DNA of 64,000 nt from an uncultured Sphingomonas sp. (GCF_913774285.1 NZ_CAJYHX010000021.1:62001-126000), one strand, 5' to 3'. Counted from the first letter of the stretch, positions 25,644 to 38,455 are shown. Made by a program: numbers and translations. The notes: generated by a model from the sequence alone, not told the origin.

Positions 25644-27026
25644 TCAGCGATAGGTGACCCTCTTCACCACGGCGACCACCTTGTCGGCGTTCACCAGGGC
25701 GAGCTTCTCCAGGTTCGCGGCATAGGGCAGCGGCACGTCCTCGTTGGTTACGCGCAGCACCGGCGCGTCGAGGTCGTCAAAGCCCTCTTCCATCACGAAC
25801 GCGGCGACTTCCGACGCAATCGAGCAGACCGGCCAGCCTTCCTCGACCACCACGATGCGGTTGGTCTTCTTCAGGCTCTCCAGCACGGTCTGCTTGTCGA
25901 GCGGACGCAGCGTGCGCAGGTCGATCACCTCGGCGTCGATGCCCTCGGCCGCCAGCTTCTCGGCGGCTTCGAGCGCCACGCCCACGCCGATCGAGTAGCT
26001 GACCAGCGTGACGTCCTTGCCCTCGCGCATGATGCGGGCCTTGCCGATCGGCAGGACATAGTCATCGAGTTTCGGCACGTCGAAGCTGCGGCCGTACATC
26101 AGCTCGTTCTCGAGGAACACGACCGGGTCTTCCGAACGGATCGCCGCCTTCATCAGGCCCTTGGCATCGGCCGAATCATAGGGCGCGATCACGATCAGGC
26201 CGGGGACGCTGGCGTACCACGGGCCATAGTTCTGGCTGTGCTGCGCGCCGACGCGGCTGGCCGCGCCGTTGGGGCCACGGAACACGATCGGGCAGCGCAT
26301 CTGGCCGCCGGACATGTAGTTGGTCTTGGCCGCCGAGTTGATGATGTGGTCGATCGCCTGCATGGCGAAGTTGAACGTCATGAACTCGATGATCGGCTTG
26401 AGGCCGCCCATCGCCGCACCGGTGCCGACGCCGGCAAAGCCGTATTCGGTGATCGGCGTGTCGATGACGCGCTTGGGGCCGAATTCGTCGAGCAGGCCCT
26501 GGGTCACCTTGTAGGCGCCCTGATATTCGGCGACTTCCTCGCCCATCACGAAGATGCGCGGATCGGCACGCATTTCCTCAGCCATCGCGTCGCGCAGCGC
26601 TTCGCGGACGGTGGTCTTCACCATCTCGGTGCCGGCGGGCACGGCGGGATCGGCCGGACGGGTCTTCTCGACGGCGGCGGTCAGCTGGGCGGTGCCGGTC
26701 TCGGGAGCCTTTTCGGGCGCCGGGGTCGGCTCGGTCTGCTGGCTGGCGGGGGCCGGTGCGGCGGCGGCCGAGGACGCATCCTCGCCCTCGCCCGCGATCA
26801 TCGCGATCACGGTGCCGACCTTCACGTTGTCCGTACCCTCGGCGACCAGGATCTTGGCGATCGTGCCTTCGTCGACGGCTTCGAATTCCATCGTCGCCTT
26901 GTCGGTCTCGATCTCGGCGAGGATGTCGCCGGACTTCACGACATCGCCTTCCTTGACGAGCCACTTGGCGAGCGTGCCCTCTTCCATGGTCGGCGAGAGT
27001 GCCGGCATCTTGAGTTCGATGGCCAT
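25644..27026 (-). CDS. pdhB: Pyruvate dehydrogenase E1 beta subunit with lipoyl domain
   Basis: 460 residues. An N-terminal lipoyl domain has the target lysine Lys43 in [13 protein letters not shown]. An Ala/Pro-rich hinge (about 80-130) is followed by the E1-beta transketolase domain from about residue 138 ([14 protein letters not shown]) with the usual thiamine-pocket motifs. It forms the alpha2-beta2 E1 enzyme that decarboxylates pyruvate. The lipoyl attachment on E1 beta is characteristic of alphaproteobacteria. One base separates it from pdhA upstream. pdhC and lpd are not adjacent; the operon stops at the terminator. Confidence 0.95.
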   Translation of the reverse strand: MAIELKMPALSPTMEEGTLAKWLVKEGDVVKSGDILAEIETDKATMEFEAVDEGTIAKILVAEGTDNVKVGTVIAMIAGEGEDASSAAAAPAPASQQTEPTPAPEKAPETGTAQLTAAVEKTRPADPAVPAGTEMVKTTVREALRDAMAEEMRADPRIFVMGEEVAEYQGAYKVTQGLLDEFGPKRVIDTPITEYGFAGVGTGAAMGGLKPIIEFMTFNFAMQAIDHIINSAAKTNYMSGGQMRCPIVFRGPNGAASRVGAQHSQNYGPWYASVPGLIVIAPYDSADAKGLMKAAIRSEDPVVFLENELMYGRSFDVPKLDDYVLPIGKARIMREGKDVTLVSYSIGVGVALEAAEKLAAEGIDAEVIDLRTLRPLDKQTVLESLKKTNRIVVVEEGWPVCSIASEVAAFVMEEGFDDLDAPVLRVTNEDVPLPYAANLEKLALVNADKVVAVVKRVTYR

Positions 27027-27027
27027 C

Positions 27028-28077
27028 TCAGTAGGTCTCCACCAGCACGTCGGTATAGAGTTCGGCCGGATCGGGCTCCGGCGTCTGTTCGGCGAAGTCC
27101 GCCGATTCGTTCACGATTTTGCGGATCTCGGCCTCGAGCGGCTTCAGCTGCTCTTCGGTCACGCCCATGGTCTCGAGCTCGCGCTTCACCGCCTCGATCG
27201 GGTCCGACTTGTCGCGGACGGACTGGACTTCCTCGCGGCTGCGATACTTGGCCGGATCGGACATCGAGTGGCCGCGATAGCGATAGGTCTTCATCTCGAG
27301 GATGATCGGCCCCTTGCCGGCGCGCACCCAGGCGAGCGCCTCTTCGGCGGCACCGCGGCAGGCGAGCACGTCCATGCCGTCCACCTGGATGCCGGGGATG
27401 CGGAAGCTCTCGCCGCGCTTGTACAGCTGATCTTCGGCCGAGGAGCGGTTGACGCTGGTGCCCATGGCATACTGATTGTTCTCGATCACGTAGATGATCG
27501 GAAGCTTCCACAGCTCGGCCATGTTGAACGATTCGTACACCTGGCCCTGGTTCGCGGCGCCGTCGCCGAAATAGGCCATGGCGACGCCGCCATCCTCGTT
27601 ATATTTGTGCGCAAAGGCGAGGCCCGTGCCGAGCGAGACCTGAGCGCCGACGATGCCGTGGCCGCCGTAGAACTTCTTCTCGGTCGAGAACATGTGCATC
27701 GAGCCGCCCTTGCCGCGCGAGATACCCGCGCCGCGGCCGGTCAGCTCGGCCATGATCACCTTGGGGTCGATACCGTAGGCGAGCATGTGACCATGGTCGC
27801 GATAGCCGGTGATCACCGAGTCCTTCTCGCCGTCAAGCGCCGACTGCAGGCCGACTGCCACGGCTTCTTGGCCGATGTACAGGTGGCAGAAGCCGCCGAT
27901 GAAGCCGAGGCCGTAGAGCTGGCCCGCCTTCTCTTCGAAGCGGCGGATCAGCAGCATCTGGCGATAGAATTCGAGCAGCTGTTCCTTCGAGGCCTTGAAC
28001 CGTTCCGGTTCGCTGGGCCGCTCGCGATTCGGTACGGCGGGTGGGGTCGGTGCGTTGCGTGCCGGTGCTTTGGCCAC
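27028..28077 (-). CDS. pdhA: Pyruvate dehydrogenase E1 alpha subunit
   Basis: 349 residues. Thiamine-diphosphate enzyme; the TPP motif [12 protein letters not shown]...IENN is near residue 175-205, and GKGGSMHMF and [10 protein letters not shown] are the conserved loops of E1 alpha. An N-terminal Pro/Ala-rich extension (about 25 residues) is not family-typical, but the ATG at 28077 is the only good start. Together with PdhB it makes the E1 component. It follows ftsB at a distance of 146 bases, which may hold its own promoter. Confidence 0.95.
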   Translation of the reverse strand: MAKAPARNAPTPPAVPNRERPSEPERFKASKEQLLEFYRQMLLIRRFEEKAGQLYGLGFIGGFCHLYIGQEAVAVGLQSALDGEKDSVITGYRDHGHMLAYGIDPKVIMAELTGRGAGISRGKGGSMHMFSTEKKFYGGHGIVGAQVSLGTGLAFAHKYNEDGGVAMAYFGDGAANQGQVYESFNMAELWKLPIIYVIENNQYAMGTSVNRSSAEDQLYKRGESFRIPGIQVDGMDVLACRGAAEEALAWVRAGKGPIILEMKTYRYRGHSMSDPAKYRSREEVQSVRDKSDPIEAVKRELETMGVTEEQLKPLEAEIRKIVNESADFAEQTPEPDPAELYTDVLVETY

Positions 28078-28223
28078 GATCAGATATTCCTCATCCGGGG
28101 AGGGGAAAGGCGGGTGCCTATACGCGCGTTATCGCAAAGCTTGCAACCAACGCGCGGGTTCGGCCCACGTACATCCGCACTAAGGCGCTCCGCCGTGGCT
28201 GGCAACAGGTGCCGCTACGGCGA

Positions 28224-28544
28224 TCACTTCTTGTCGAGCGGGATGATCACTTCGTCGGGGCGGACGACGTTGAGCTGCTTGCGGGCAAGCTCGTCGACCA
28301 TGTCGGGATCGGCGCCATGCTTCGGATCGAGCAGATCGACTCGATTCTTGAGTTCGGCACGCTTCTTGTCGAGCAGCGCATAGTCGCGCTGCTTGGCGGC
28401 AAGCTCGTGCTGCACTTCCTTGGCGGCGACGATCCCATTGGGCCCCAGAACCGCATTATAGGCAAAGAAGCCGATGGCGATCAGCGCCGCGGCGGGAAGC
28501 CCCGCGCGGCGCAGCAGCGTGGACATGGGCGAAGCGCGCTTCAT
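28224..28544 (-). CDS. ftsB: FtsB-like septum formation protein
   Basis: 106 residues: a short basic start, one membrane helix (about 13-32, ALIAIGFFAYNAVLG), then a coiled coil (about 45-80, with KQRDYALLDKKRAELKNRVD) and a short tail (RPDEVIIPLDKK). This is the FtsB/DivIC pattern, a part of the FtsQ-FtsB-FtsL divisome complex. The position between eno and pdhA is the conserved alphaproteobacterial order. The start is uncertain: the ATG at 28526 is also possible; neither has a clear ribosome site. Confidence 0.8.
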   Translation of the reverse strand: MKRASPMSTLLRRAGLPAAALIAIGFFAYNAVLGPNGIVAAKEVQHELAAKQRDYALLDKKRAELKNRVDLLDPKHGADPDMVDELARKQLNVVRPDEVIIPLDKK

Positions 28545-28600
28545 GCCCGTGTTTTTCGCTGATCGATCGGCTCTTAGCAAGATTGCGGTTCCTACCTAGT

Positions 28601-31296
<2,696 letters not shown>

Positions 31297-31300
31297 CGCC

Positions 31301-31606
31301 ATGAGCACCGAAACCGAAACCGGATCGCGCCTCACCGAAAACCCCGCGCTGCTGCTCGCCGGCGGCGTCGCGGTGGGCGTGGTGATCGGCATGCTGCTGC
31401 CGCGCTTCGAGCGCGAAAAGGCGGCGCTGGAGCCGATCGGCCGCAAGCTGGCTGACGGCGCCGCCGCCGCGGTGCAGGCCGCAAAGGACAGCGGCCGCGA
31501 GCAGATCGAGTCGCTGATCCCGAACAGCGACGCCACCAAGGAACGCGTCTCGGCGCTGTTCGGCACGGTGATCGACGCCGCCAAGGACGCGACGTCGAAG
31601 CGTTAA
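31301..31606 (+). CDS. Small membrane-tethered stress-type protein
   Basis: 101 residues: a single N-terminal membrane helix (about 16-34, LLLAGGVAVGVVIGMLLPRF) and a long C-terminal amphipathic helix. The overall plan is the YqjD plan reversed. The ATG at 31301 follows AGAAGGA eight bases upstream. It closes the four-gene operon, five bases after the DUF3618-like gene. The family is not recognised. Confidence 0.7.
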   Translation: MSTETETGSRLTENPALLLAGGVAVGVVIGMLLPRFEREKAALEPIGRKLADGAAAAVQAAKDSGREQIESLIPNSDATKERVSALFGTVIDAAKDATSKR

Positions 31607-31683
31607 GCCGCCTATAAGGGGGTTGAGTGCGATGCTGCAGTGCCGGTAAGGGCTGCGGCATCCCCCCACCCCCAGGAGGCGCA

Positions 31684-31911
31684 ATGAGCAAGCTTCACCT
31701 GGTCTTCGGCGGCCGCGTTGCCGATCCGACGACCCTCGATTTCGTCGATCCCTCGAAGCTCGACGTGGTCGGCATCTTCCCCGATTATGCGAGCGCCGAG
31801 AAGGCGTGGCGCGCGGCTGCGCAGCGCACGGTCGACGATGCCGAGATGCGCTATGTGGTGGTGCACCTCCACCGCCTGCTCGATCCGGATATCGAGGCCG
31901 GCAAGGCCTGA
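31684..31911 (+). CDS. DUF4170 family protein
   Basis: 75-residue small protein (SKLHLVFGGRVADPTT, SKLDVVGIFPDYASAEKAWR, then EMRYVVVHLHRLLDP). This is the DUF4170 pattern, an alphaproteobacterial family of unknown function with an inhibitor-like or ferredoxin-like fold. The ribosome site AGGAGG is four to five bases before the ATG. It ends before a palindromic repeat. Confidence 0.85.
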   Translation: MSKLHLVFGGRVADPTTLDFVDPSKLDVVGIFPDYASAEKAWRAAAQRTVDDAEMRYVVVHLHRLLDPDIEAGKA

Positions 31912-31968
31912 TCTTCGGGGCGCGACGCACACTCGCTGGAGTTCGCGCTCGCCAACAACACAACCCTC

Positions 31969-32062
31969 GTCATCCCCGCGAAGGCGGGGATCCATTGGCG
32001 CAGGTGTTTCGGCTCTTGCTGCAGCGCACAGGCGAATGGATCCCCGCCTTCGCGGGGATGAC
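31969..32062. repeat. Inverted-dimer palindromic repeat, copy B
   Basis: Arms 31969-31996 (GTCATCCCCGC ... ATCCATT) and 32035-32062 are reverse complements around a 38-base centre, matching copy A in length and layout (94 bases total). It lies between the 3' ends of the DUF4170 gene and the convergent gene at 32105. Confidence 0.85.
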
Positions 32063-32104
32063 GGTGGTTTGATGATATGGTGGTCTGACCTCAGGGCCGA
32101 TCGC

Positions 32105-32557
32105 TCACGGCAGCAGCGCCAGATCCGGCTCCACGAAGCCGCGCCGTGCTTCCACCGAGAATAGCCGCTCACGGCTGTAGAAGCGCAGCGGCCAGTCACG
32201 TCGGCCCATTGGCGACGCCAGCAGGCCGTTTATCTGCGCGAGCAAATTCCCTTCCCCTGCCTGCTCCAGGAAAAGCCGCACGCCAGCGACATATGCCCGC
32301 GTGATCGTCTCGTGATAGCCGCTGTGATCGTCGTTGACGCCGCCCAGGCTCTCGTTGAAGCGGCGGATCAAGCCGCCGATCTCGGCATCCACATCGATGT
32401 CGGGCCGCTCAATCAGCAGATACAGGCATGCGGCGAGATGCGCCTCGTGCGTCCAGTCCTCGCGCGACAGGTCGCAGGCGAGCAGCCCCTCCCCGATCCG
32501 GACAATCGCCGCGGCGCTGGGGAAGCACCGCGGCGGAAGGTCGGCCGTGTCGCTCAG
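32105..32557 (-). CDS. Conserved protein of unknown function; no ordinary start codon
   Basis: 150 residues if read from a CTG at 32557. The motifs are [17 protein letters not shown] (about 32-48), RRFNES, a [11 protein letters not shown] segment, [11 protein letters not shown] and a final [10 protein letters not shown]. These have the look of a conserved uncharacterised proteobacterial family. A GTG at 32392 is the first conventional start in the frame, but it would cut away the W-x-H-x-A-H motif. Codons back to the pckA stop keep coding character with no ATG, GTG or TTG. The CTG overlaps the pckA stop (CTGA), so translation may restart there after pckA, or the true start may be altered by a sequence error. 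Confidence 0.6.
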   Translation of the reverse strand: MSDTADLPPRCFPSAAAIVRIGEGLLACDLSREDWTHEAHLAACLYLLIERPDIDVDAEIGGLIRRFNESLGGVNDDHSGYHETITRAYVAGVRLFLEQAGEGNLLAQINGLLASPMGRRDWPLRFYSRERLFSVEARRGFVEPDLALLP

Positions 32558-34155
32558 GCGAGTGCCCGCACCCTGGGTGCAGCGGCGCGGACGCCCTCCT
32601 CGACATGATCCTCGAACTGCGCGAAATTTTCGACGAACTGGTCAACCAGTCGTTCTGCCGTCGCGTCATAGTCCGCCTTGTCCGGCCACGTCTCGCGCGG
32701 GTCGAGGATCGCCGTATCGACCCCCGGCACCGCAACCGGCACCTCGAAGCCGAAATAGGGGTCTACGCGGAACTCGGCCGCATTTAGGCTGCCGTCGAGC
32801 GCGGCATTGAGCAGCGCCCGCGTCGCCTTGATCGGCATGCGATGGCCCACGCCGTATTTGCCGCCGGTCCAGCCGGTATTGACCAGCCAGCACGCGACAT
32901 TCCCCTCCGCGATCCGCTTCTTGAGCAGATTGCCATAGACCGAGGGGTGCCGCGGCATGAACGGCGCGCCGAAGCAGGTGGAGAAGGTCGCCTCTGGCTC
33001 GGTCACGCCGATCTCGGTGCCCGCCACCCGCGCGGTATAGCCCGAGAGGAAGTGGTACATCGCCTGCTCGGGCGTCAGCCGCGCGATCGGCGGGAGTACG
33101 CCATACGCGTCGGCAGTCAGGAAGATCATGTTCTTTGGCACCGGCCCGAGATTGTCGGCCGAGGCATTGGGGATGAAGTCGATGGGGTAGGAGCCGCGGC
33201 TGTTCTCGGCGAGCGTCGCGTCGTCGAGGTCGAGTGCGCGCGTCTCCGGGTCCATCACCACATTCTCCAGCACCGTGCCGAAGCGCTTGGTGGTGGCGAA
33301 GATCTCGGGCTCGGCCTCGGGCGAGAGGCGGATCATCTTGGCGTAGCAGCCGCCCTCGAAATTGAAGACCGCCGTGTCCGACCAGCCATGCTCGTCGTCG
33401 CCGATCAGCGTGCGGCTGGCATCGGCCGACAGCGTCGTCTTGCCGGTGCCCGACAGGCCGAAGAAGATCGCCGTATCGCCCTGAGGCCCGATATTGGCCG
33501 AGCAGTGCATCGGCATGATTCCCTGTTCGGGCAGCAGATAGTTGAGCAGGCCGAACACGCTCTTTTTCATCTCGCCGGCATAGGCGGTGCCGCCGATCAG
33601 GATCAGCTTGTCGGTGAAATTGACCGCGATCACCGTCTCGCCCCGGGTGCCGTGGTGCGCGGGATCGGCGCGGAAGCTCGGCAGGTCGATGATCGTGTAT
33701 TCGGGCACGAAATCCGCCAGCGCTTCCGCCTCAGGCCGCACCAGCATCGTGCGGATGAACAGATTGTGCCAGGCAAGCTCGTTGATCACGCGCACCCGCA
33801 CGCGATGCTCGGGCTGCGAGCCGCCATAGAGATCCTGCACGAACAGTTCGTCGCGCTTGCCCAGCTCGGCGAGGAAATCGGCCTTGAGCGCGGCGAAGTG
33901 CGCGGGCGTCATCGCCTGGTTGGTCTTGCCCCACCACACGCTGGTCTCGGTCTCGGCATCGCGGACGATGAACTTGTCCTTGGCCGAGCGCCCGGTATGC
34001 TTTCCCGTAGCAACCACCAGCGGACCTTCGGCGGCCAGGCTACCCTCGCCGCGACGGATCGCGTGCTCGACCAGCGGCGCGGCAATCAGGTTCCAATGGA
34101 GCGTTGCCGATGTGGCAATACCCTGTTCGCCAAGACCATGGCGCGACTGACGCAT
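32554..34155 (-). CDS. pckA: Phosphoenolpyruvate carboxykinase (ATP)
   Basis: 533 residues. Turns oxaloacetate and ATP into phosphoenolpyruvate, the entry of gluconeogenesis. Visible are the substrate motif [16 protein letters not shown], the kinase P-loop [13 protein letters not shown], the metal site near [11 protein letters not shown], and the ATP motif [14 protein letters not shown]. Start ATG at 34155 with GAGGAGGG nine bases upstream. It is divergent from chvI, 207 bases apart; the same pckA/chvI arrangement occurs in other alphaproteobacteria. The downstream gene overlaps its stop. Confidence 0.96.
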   Translation of the reverse strand: MRQSRHGLGEQGIATSATLHWNLIAAPLVEHAIRRGEGSLAAEGPLVVATGKHTGRSAKDKFIVRDAETETSVWWGKTNQAMTPAHFAALKADFLAELGKRDELFVQDLYGGSQPEHRVRVRVINELAWHNLFIRTMLVRPEAEALADFVPEYTIIDLPSFRADPAHHGTRGETVIAVNFTDKLILIGGTAYAGEMKKSVFGLLNYLLPEQGIMPMHCSANIGPQGDTAIFFGLSGTGKTTLSADASRTLIGDDEHGWSDTAVFNFEGGCYAKMIRLSPEAEPEIFATTKRFGTVLENVVMDPETRALDLDDATLAENSRGSYPIDFIPNASADNLGPVPKNMIFLTADAYGVLPPIARLTPEQAMYHFLSGYTARVAGTEIGVTEPEATFSTCFGAPFMPRHPSVYGNLLKKRIAEGNVACWLVNTGWTGGKYGVGHRMPIKATRALLNAALDGSLNAAEFRVDPYFGFEVPVAVPGVDTAILDPRETWPDKADYDATAERLVDQFVENFAQFEDHVEEGVRAAAPRVRALA

Positions 34156-34362
34156 GTTCAAAACACCCTCCTCAACCATTGTCGCGCTATTTGTATGACA
34201 AAGCAGATCATTGTTTTGCCGCGCAACTTTATTTCGAATCGCCTCCTGACATGCGTCTGCCGAGAGGGTCAATCCGGGTAAGCGTTGTCGGTCGGTTGAG
34301 GCGGAAGAAACTTTGGTCTAACGGGTGTCGATGCTGATTTTGCGCCAGCCCCGGGTAGCCGG

Positions 34363-35073
34363 ATGACCGCCACGATCGCGCTGGTCGATGACGACCGCAA
34401 CATCCTGACCTCGGTATCGATCGCCCTCCAGACCGAAGGGTTTCTCACCCGCGTCTATTCGGACGGTGAAAGCGCGCTCAAGGCGCTGATCGAGAATCCG
34501 CCCGAGCTGGCGGTGCTCGACATCAAGATGCCCAAGATGGACGGGCTGGAGCTGCTCCGCCGCCTGCGCGAGAAAAGCCAGATCCCGGTGATCTTCCTCA
34601 CCAGCAAGGATGACGAGCTGGACGAGGCGCTCGGCCTGGCGATGGGCGCGGACGATTATATCGCCAAGCCCTTCTCGCAGCGGCTGCTGATCGCTCGTAT
34701 CCGCGCGATCCTGCGCCGCACTGAGCCGGCCGCACCGGTCCCCGAGGGTGCTGCGCCGGCCGAGCCTGCCGAAGCGCTGGAGCGCGGTCGCCTGAGCATG
34801 GACCCCGCCCGCCACAAGGTCACCTGGGGCGGCGTCAACGTCACGCTGACCGTCACCGAATTCCTGATCCTGGAGACGCTCGCCCAGCGCCCCGGCATCG
34901 TCAAGACGCGCAACCAGCTGATGGACGCGGCCTATCAGGACGACATCTATGTCGACGACCGTACGATCGACAGCCACATCAAGCGCGTCCGCCGCAAGTT
35001 CCGGCAGGTAGACCCGGAATTCGACGCGATCGAGACGCTCTATGGCGCGGGCTATCGATTCTCGGATGAATGA
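34363..35073 (+). CDS. chvI: ChvI-type response regulator
   Basis: 236 residues, OmpR/PhoB class. Receiver domain with phospho-acceptor Asp53 in [12 protein letters not shown] and the switch Thr/Lys (FLTSKDD, IAKPFS). A C-terminal winged helix has [16 protein letters not shown] and a recognition helix ([17 protein letters not shown]). It pairs with the kinase that overlaps its 3' end. In other alphaproteobacteria ChvG/ChvI answers acid pH and envelope stress. Weak ribosome site CCGGG upstream. Confidence 0.95.
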   Translation: MTATIALVDDDRNILTSVSIALQTEGFLTRVYSDGESALKALIENPPELAVLDIKMPKMDGLELLRRLREKSQIPVIFLTSKDDELDEALGLAMGADDYIAKPFSQRLLIARIRAILRRTEPAAPVPEGAAPAEPAEALERGRLSMDPARHKVTWGGVNVTLTVTEFLILETLAQRPGIVKTRNQLMDAAYQDDIYVDDRTIDSHIKRVRRKFRQVDPEFDAIETLYGAGYRFSDE

Positions 35074-36616
35074 CGAGCGTGACCTGGCGCTGCGATGGTC
35101 GGGCCGGGTCAGCCTCACGCCGCGGATCCTGGCGGTCAACATCTTCGCGTTGGCGCTGCTGTGCGGCGGCTTCTTCTATCTCGACAGCTATCGCAGCCGC
35201 ATCGTCGACAGCCGTGTCGAGCAGACCAGCCGCGAGGTGCGGCTGATCGCCCAGGCCCTGGCCTCGGCGACCGACAAGCGGCGTGACCTGCTGGTGCTCA
35301 GCCTCGCCCGTGACATGGGCACGCGCATCCGCCTCTACGACCCGCAGGGCAAGCTGCTGAGCGACAGCCGCGAGCTCGGCCTGCGCAACCTGGTGCTGCG
35401 CGACCCCGACAAGGATCCCGTAGGCCAGACGATCGCCCGCTTTCTTGACGCGGTGATCGACAAGGTCGCAGGCGCCGATCGCGCGCCGCTTTACCGCGAG
35501 CGGCCGCGCGACGCCGGGCTGGATTGGCCGGACGTGAAGACGGCGCTGGAGACGCACGCCGCCGCCGCGTCGGTCTGGCGCGCGCCCGATCGCACGCCCG
35601 TCATCACTGCCGCCGCGCCGATTACGGGGCTCGGCGTGGTGATGACTGCGTTCAACGCCCGCGACATCACCCAGACGGTGCGGCTCGAGCGCTACCGGCT
35701 GGGCGTGGTGCTCGGCATCGTCTCGCTGGTCTCGGTGCTGCTCTCCCTGTTCCTCGCGCGCACCATCGTCCGCCCGTTGCGGCGGCTGGCGCTGGCGGCG
35801 ATCCGGGTCCGGCTCGGTCGCGCCCGCGAGGTGGTCGTCCCCCGTTTGCCCGAACGCCGCGACGAGATCGGGATGCTCGCCCGCGCGCTCTCCGACATGA
35901 GCGGTGCGCTTCGCGCCCGCATCGACGCGACCGAAACCTTCGCTGCCGACGTCACCCATGAGCTGAAAAACCCCCTCGCCTCGCTCCGCTCCGCGGTCGA
36001 GGGCCTGTCGAACGTCAAGCATCCCGCCCTGCGCGACCAGCTGCTCGACATCGTCCGCGACGACGTCCACCGGCTCGACCGGCTGATCACCGACATCTCC
36101 GAGGCCTCGCGCATCGACGCCCAGCTCAGCCGCACCACCTTCGAGCCGTTCGACCTGGGCGCGCTGATCGCCGCGCTGATCGACCAGCGCGAGACCCGCG
36201 GCGTACCCGAGGAAGTCCGCCTCCGCTTCGATCGCCCGCGCGGCCTCTCGATGGAAGTGATGGGCGACCCCACCCGGCTGGAACGTGTGTTCGAGAACCT
36301 GATCGAAAACGCCCTGTCCTTCTCGCCCCCGGGCGGCCTCATCGCGATCTCGGCGCAGGAGGAGGACGACACGCTCGCCGTCTGGGTGGAAGACGAGGGC
36401 CCCGGCGTCCCCGAGGAAGCCCGCGAGGCGATCTTCCGCCGCTTCCATTCGGTGCGCCCGTCCAGCGAAGCGTTCGGCCAGCATTCGGGGCTCGGGCTTG
36501 CCATTGCCCGCACCATCGTCGAAGGCCATCAGGGAAGCATCATCGTGGAATCGCGGGAGGATCGATCGCAGGGCGCACGCTTCGTGGTGCGGCTGCCATT
36601 GGCAGCCCGCACATGA
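35066..36616 (+). CDS. chvG: ChvG-type sensor histidine kinase
   Basis: 516 residues. Two membrane helices (about 23-43 and 212-234) flank a periplasmic sensor domain. A HAMP segment follows, then the dimerisation helix with His298 in [20 protein letters not shown], and the ATPase domain with N-box ([11 protein letters not shown]), G1 ([11 protein letters not shown]) and G2 ([16 protein letters not shown]). Normal for ChvG/ExoS, which phosphorylates ChvI. The start overlaps chvI by eight bases, and the stop overlaps rapZ by four. Confidence 0.95.
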   Translation: MNDERDLALRWSGRVSLTPRILAVNIFALALLCGGFFYLDSYRSRIVDSRVEQTSREVRLIAQALASATDKRRDLLVLSLARDMGTRIRLYDPQGKLLSDSRELGLRNLVLRDPDKDPVGQTIARFLDAVIDKVAGADRAPLYRERPRDAGLDWPDVKTALETHAAAASVWRAPDRTPVITAAAPITGLGVVMTAFNARDITQTVRLERYRLGVVLGIVSLVSVLLSLFLARTIVRPLRRLALAAIRVRLGRAREVVVPRLPERRDEIGMLARALSDMSGALRARIDATETFAADVTHELKNPLASLRSAVEGLSNVKHPALRDQLLDIVRDDVHRLDRLITDISEASRIDAQLSRTTFEPFDLGALIAALIDQRETRGVPEEVRLRFDRPRGLSMEVMGDPTRLERVFENLIENALSFSPPGGLIAISAQEEDDTLAVWVEDEGPGVPEEAREAIFRRFHSVRPSSEAFGQHSGLGLAIARTIVEGHQGSIIVESREDRSQGARFVVRLPLAART

Positions 36617-37599
36617 ATCCGCCCGTCGCCCCGCCCGCGCTCCCGGCAAGCTATAACGAGAGCAACATGCAACGGCGTCGCCCCAAACATATCCTGCTCG
36701 TCACCGGCATGTCCGGCGCCGGCAAGTCGACCGTGCTGCGCACGCTCGAGGATCTCGGCTGGGAGGTGGTGGACAACCTCCCCCTCCTCCTCCTCAACCG
36801 CCTGCTCGATACCGCGCCGGGCGCCGATGGCGGCGACGACGAACGCCCGCTCGCGCTCGGCCTCGGCACGCAGACGCGCGGCTTCGACGCCGAGAGCATC
36901 GTTCAGCGCATCAAGAAGCTGCGCGAGGACCAGGGGCTCGACGTCGGCACGCTGTTCCTCGAATGCACCGGCGCCGAGCTGCTGCGTCGCTTCTCCGAGA
37001 CGCGACGGCGCCATCCGCTGGCGCAGGACCGCCCCGCCGAGGACGGGATCGCCCGCGAGCGCGAGCTGCTCGGCCCCTTGCGCCGCTGGGCCAACCGGCT
37101 GATCGACACCACCGACATGAAGGCGAACCAGCTGTCGCAGACGATCCGCGGGATCTTCTCCGCGGATGGCGGCAAGACGACCTTCAGCGTCACGTCGTTC
37201 GGCTTCTCGCGCGGACTGCCGCGCGACGCCGACTTGGTCCTCGACATGCGCTTCCTGCGCAATCCGCACTGGGATCCGGTGCTTCGTCCCGGCACGGGAC
37301 TCGATGCCGACGTCTCCGCCTATATCGCCGCAGACCCGGCCTATGACGCCGCGATGGCACAGATCGAGTCGCTGCTGCTGCTGCTCCTCCCTCGCTACCA
37401 GGCGGAGGGGAAAGCCTATGTGACGATCGCCTTCGGCTGCACCGGCGGGCGGCACCGCTCGGTCCATGTCGCCGAACGGATGGCCCGCCGGTTGCGCGAC
37501 GAAGGATTTTCGCCCACGGTGACGCACAGAGATTTGCAGACCGCGCCACAGGACTCCCTGGAGGGGGCGCCGGTGTCCATGGCTAGGGGCGGAGAATAG
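36613..37599 (+). CDS. rapZ: RapZ-like RNase adapter / nucleotide-binding protein
   Basis: 328 residues. Walker A GMSGAGKS is at 32-39, and the RapZ C-terminal half carries SFGFSRGLPRDADLVLDMRF and the Cys/His motif FGCTGGRHRSV. In enteric bacteria RapZ guides RNase E to small RNAs; alphaproteobacterial members are less well known. The start at 36613 overlaps chvG (ATGA). A 20-residue leader before the Walker A is longer than usual; an internal Met at 36667 is an alternative. It is followed by EIIA two bases later. No HprK gene lies between chvG and here. Confidence 0.93.
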   Translation: MNPPVAPPALPASYNESNMQRRRPKHILLVTGMSGAGKSTVLRTLEDLGWEVVDNLPLLLLNRLLDTAPGADGGDDERPLALGLGTQTRGFDAESIVQRIKKLREDQGLDVGTLFLECTGAELLRRFSETRRRHPLAQDRPAEDGIARERELLGPLRRWANRLIDTTDMKANQLSQTIRGIFSADGGKTTFSVTSFGFSRGLPRDADLVLDMRFLRNPHWDPVLRPGTGLDADVSAYIAADPAYDAAMAQIESLLLLLLPRYQAEGKAYVTIAFGCTGGRHRSVHVAERMARRLRDEGFSPTVTHRDLQTAPQDSLEGAPVSMARGGE

Positions 37600-37600
37600 A

Positions 37601-38005
37601 ATGATCGGGTTGGTGCTCGTGACGCACGGACGACTCGCCGAGGAGTTCGTCGTCGCGATGGAACATGTAGTCGGGAAGCAGGAGCAGGTCGCCGCGATCT
37701 GCATCGGCCCCGAGGATGACATGGAGGGCCGCCGCGCCGACATCGCCAGCGCCATCGGCGCGGTCGATTCGGGCGAAGGCGTGATCGTGCTGAGCGACCT
37801 GTTCGGCGGCACCCCCTCCAACCTCGCCATCTCGCTGATGAAGGCGGGCAAGGTCGAGGTGATCGCCGGCATCAGCCTGCCGATGCTGATCCGCCTCGGC
37901 AGTGCCCGCAAGACCATGTCCGTTACCGACGCGGTGCTCGCCGCGCGCGACGCCGGCCGCAAATATGTGACGGTCGCGTCGGAAATGCTGGGGCCGCCGC
38001 AATGA
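37601..38005 (+). CDS. PTS EIIA, mannose/fructose family
   Basis: 134 residues with the acceptor His9 in LVLVTHGRLAEEF and the SDLFGGTPSNLA loop of the mannose-type EIIA. It accepts phosphate from HPr. No EIIB or EIIC is present, so it is a regulatory EIIA of the kind found in incomplete alphaproteobacterial PTS branches. It overlaps the HPr gene by four bases (ATGA). Confidence 0.92.
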   Translation: MIGLVLVTHGRLAEEFVVAMEHVVGKQEQVAAICIGPEDDMEGRRADIASAIGAVDSGEGVIVLSDLFGGTPSNLAISLMKAGKVEVIAGISLPMLIRLGSARKTMSVTDAVLAARDAGRKYVTVASEMLGPPQ

Positions 38006-38274
38006 GCCGGGTGTCGCGCGAGGTTTTGATCGAGAACCGCCGCGGCCTCCACGCCCGCGCCAGCATGGCCTTCGTCACGCTCGCCAGCACCCAGCCCTGC
38101 GAGCTGACCGTCGAAAAGGACGGCAACAGCGCCGCCGGCACGTCGATCCTCGACCTGATGATGCTCGGCGCCGCGAAGGGCGACACGATCACGATCTGGG
38201 CCGAAGGCGACGGCGCCGAAAGTGCGGTGCAGGCGCTGGTCGAGCTGGTCGAAGCGCGGTTCAACGAGGAGTGA
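38002..38274 (+). CDS. ptsH: Phosphocarrier HPr
   Basis: 90 residues. The acceptor is His17 in RRGLHARAS, matching His15 of classical HPr. Ser48 in GTSILDLMML matches the regulatory Ser46, so the protein keeps the site that HprK would use. The kinase gene is not in this cluster. It transfers phosphate from EI to EIIA. Last gene of the chvI-chvG-rapZ-EIIA-HPr unit. Confidence 0.94.
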   Translation: MSRVSREVLIENRRGLHARASMAFVTLASTQPCELTVEKDGNSAAGTSILDLMMLGAAKGDTITIWAEGDGAESAVQALVELVEARFNEE

Positions 38275-38291
38275 CCTCTCCTCCTTGCGCT

Positions 38292-38384
38292 CCCCTCCCG
38301 CTTGCGGGAGGGGTGAGGGGAGGGATTGACGTGGAAGTGGCGCTGCTAGGTTCCGGCCCCTCCCCTAGCCCCCCCCGCAAGCGG
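38292..38384. repeat. GC-rich palindromic repeat, copy E (different type)
   Basis: CCCCTCCCGC-TT-GCGGGAGGGG (38292-38313) forms a ten-bp hairpin. A reverse-complement-like copy (38357-38384) has a longer C run. It is another family of dispersed palindrome, situated between ptsH and the methyltransferase gene. Its closing hairpin may also end the ptsH transcript. Confidence 0.6.
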
Positions 38385-38455
38385 AAGGGGAACGCGGGCG
38401 AAGCGCGCCGCACCCCCAACTAGCCCCCGCCCCCATCCCGCCCTATAGCGCGCGG

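Noticed and set aside
31631..31662. Imperfect hairpin (GATGCTGCAG with CTGCGGCATC) before the DUF4170 gene
   Set aside because: One mismatch, no T run and a GC-rich context. It could be chance; not strong enough for a terminator call.
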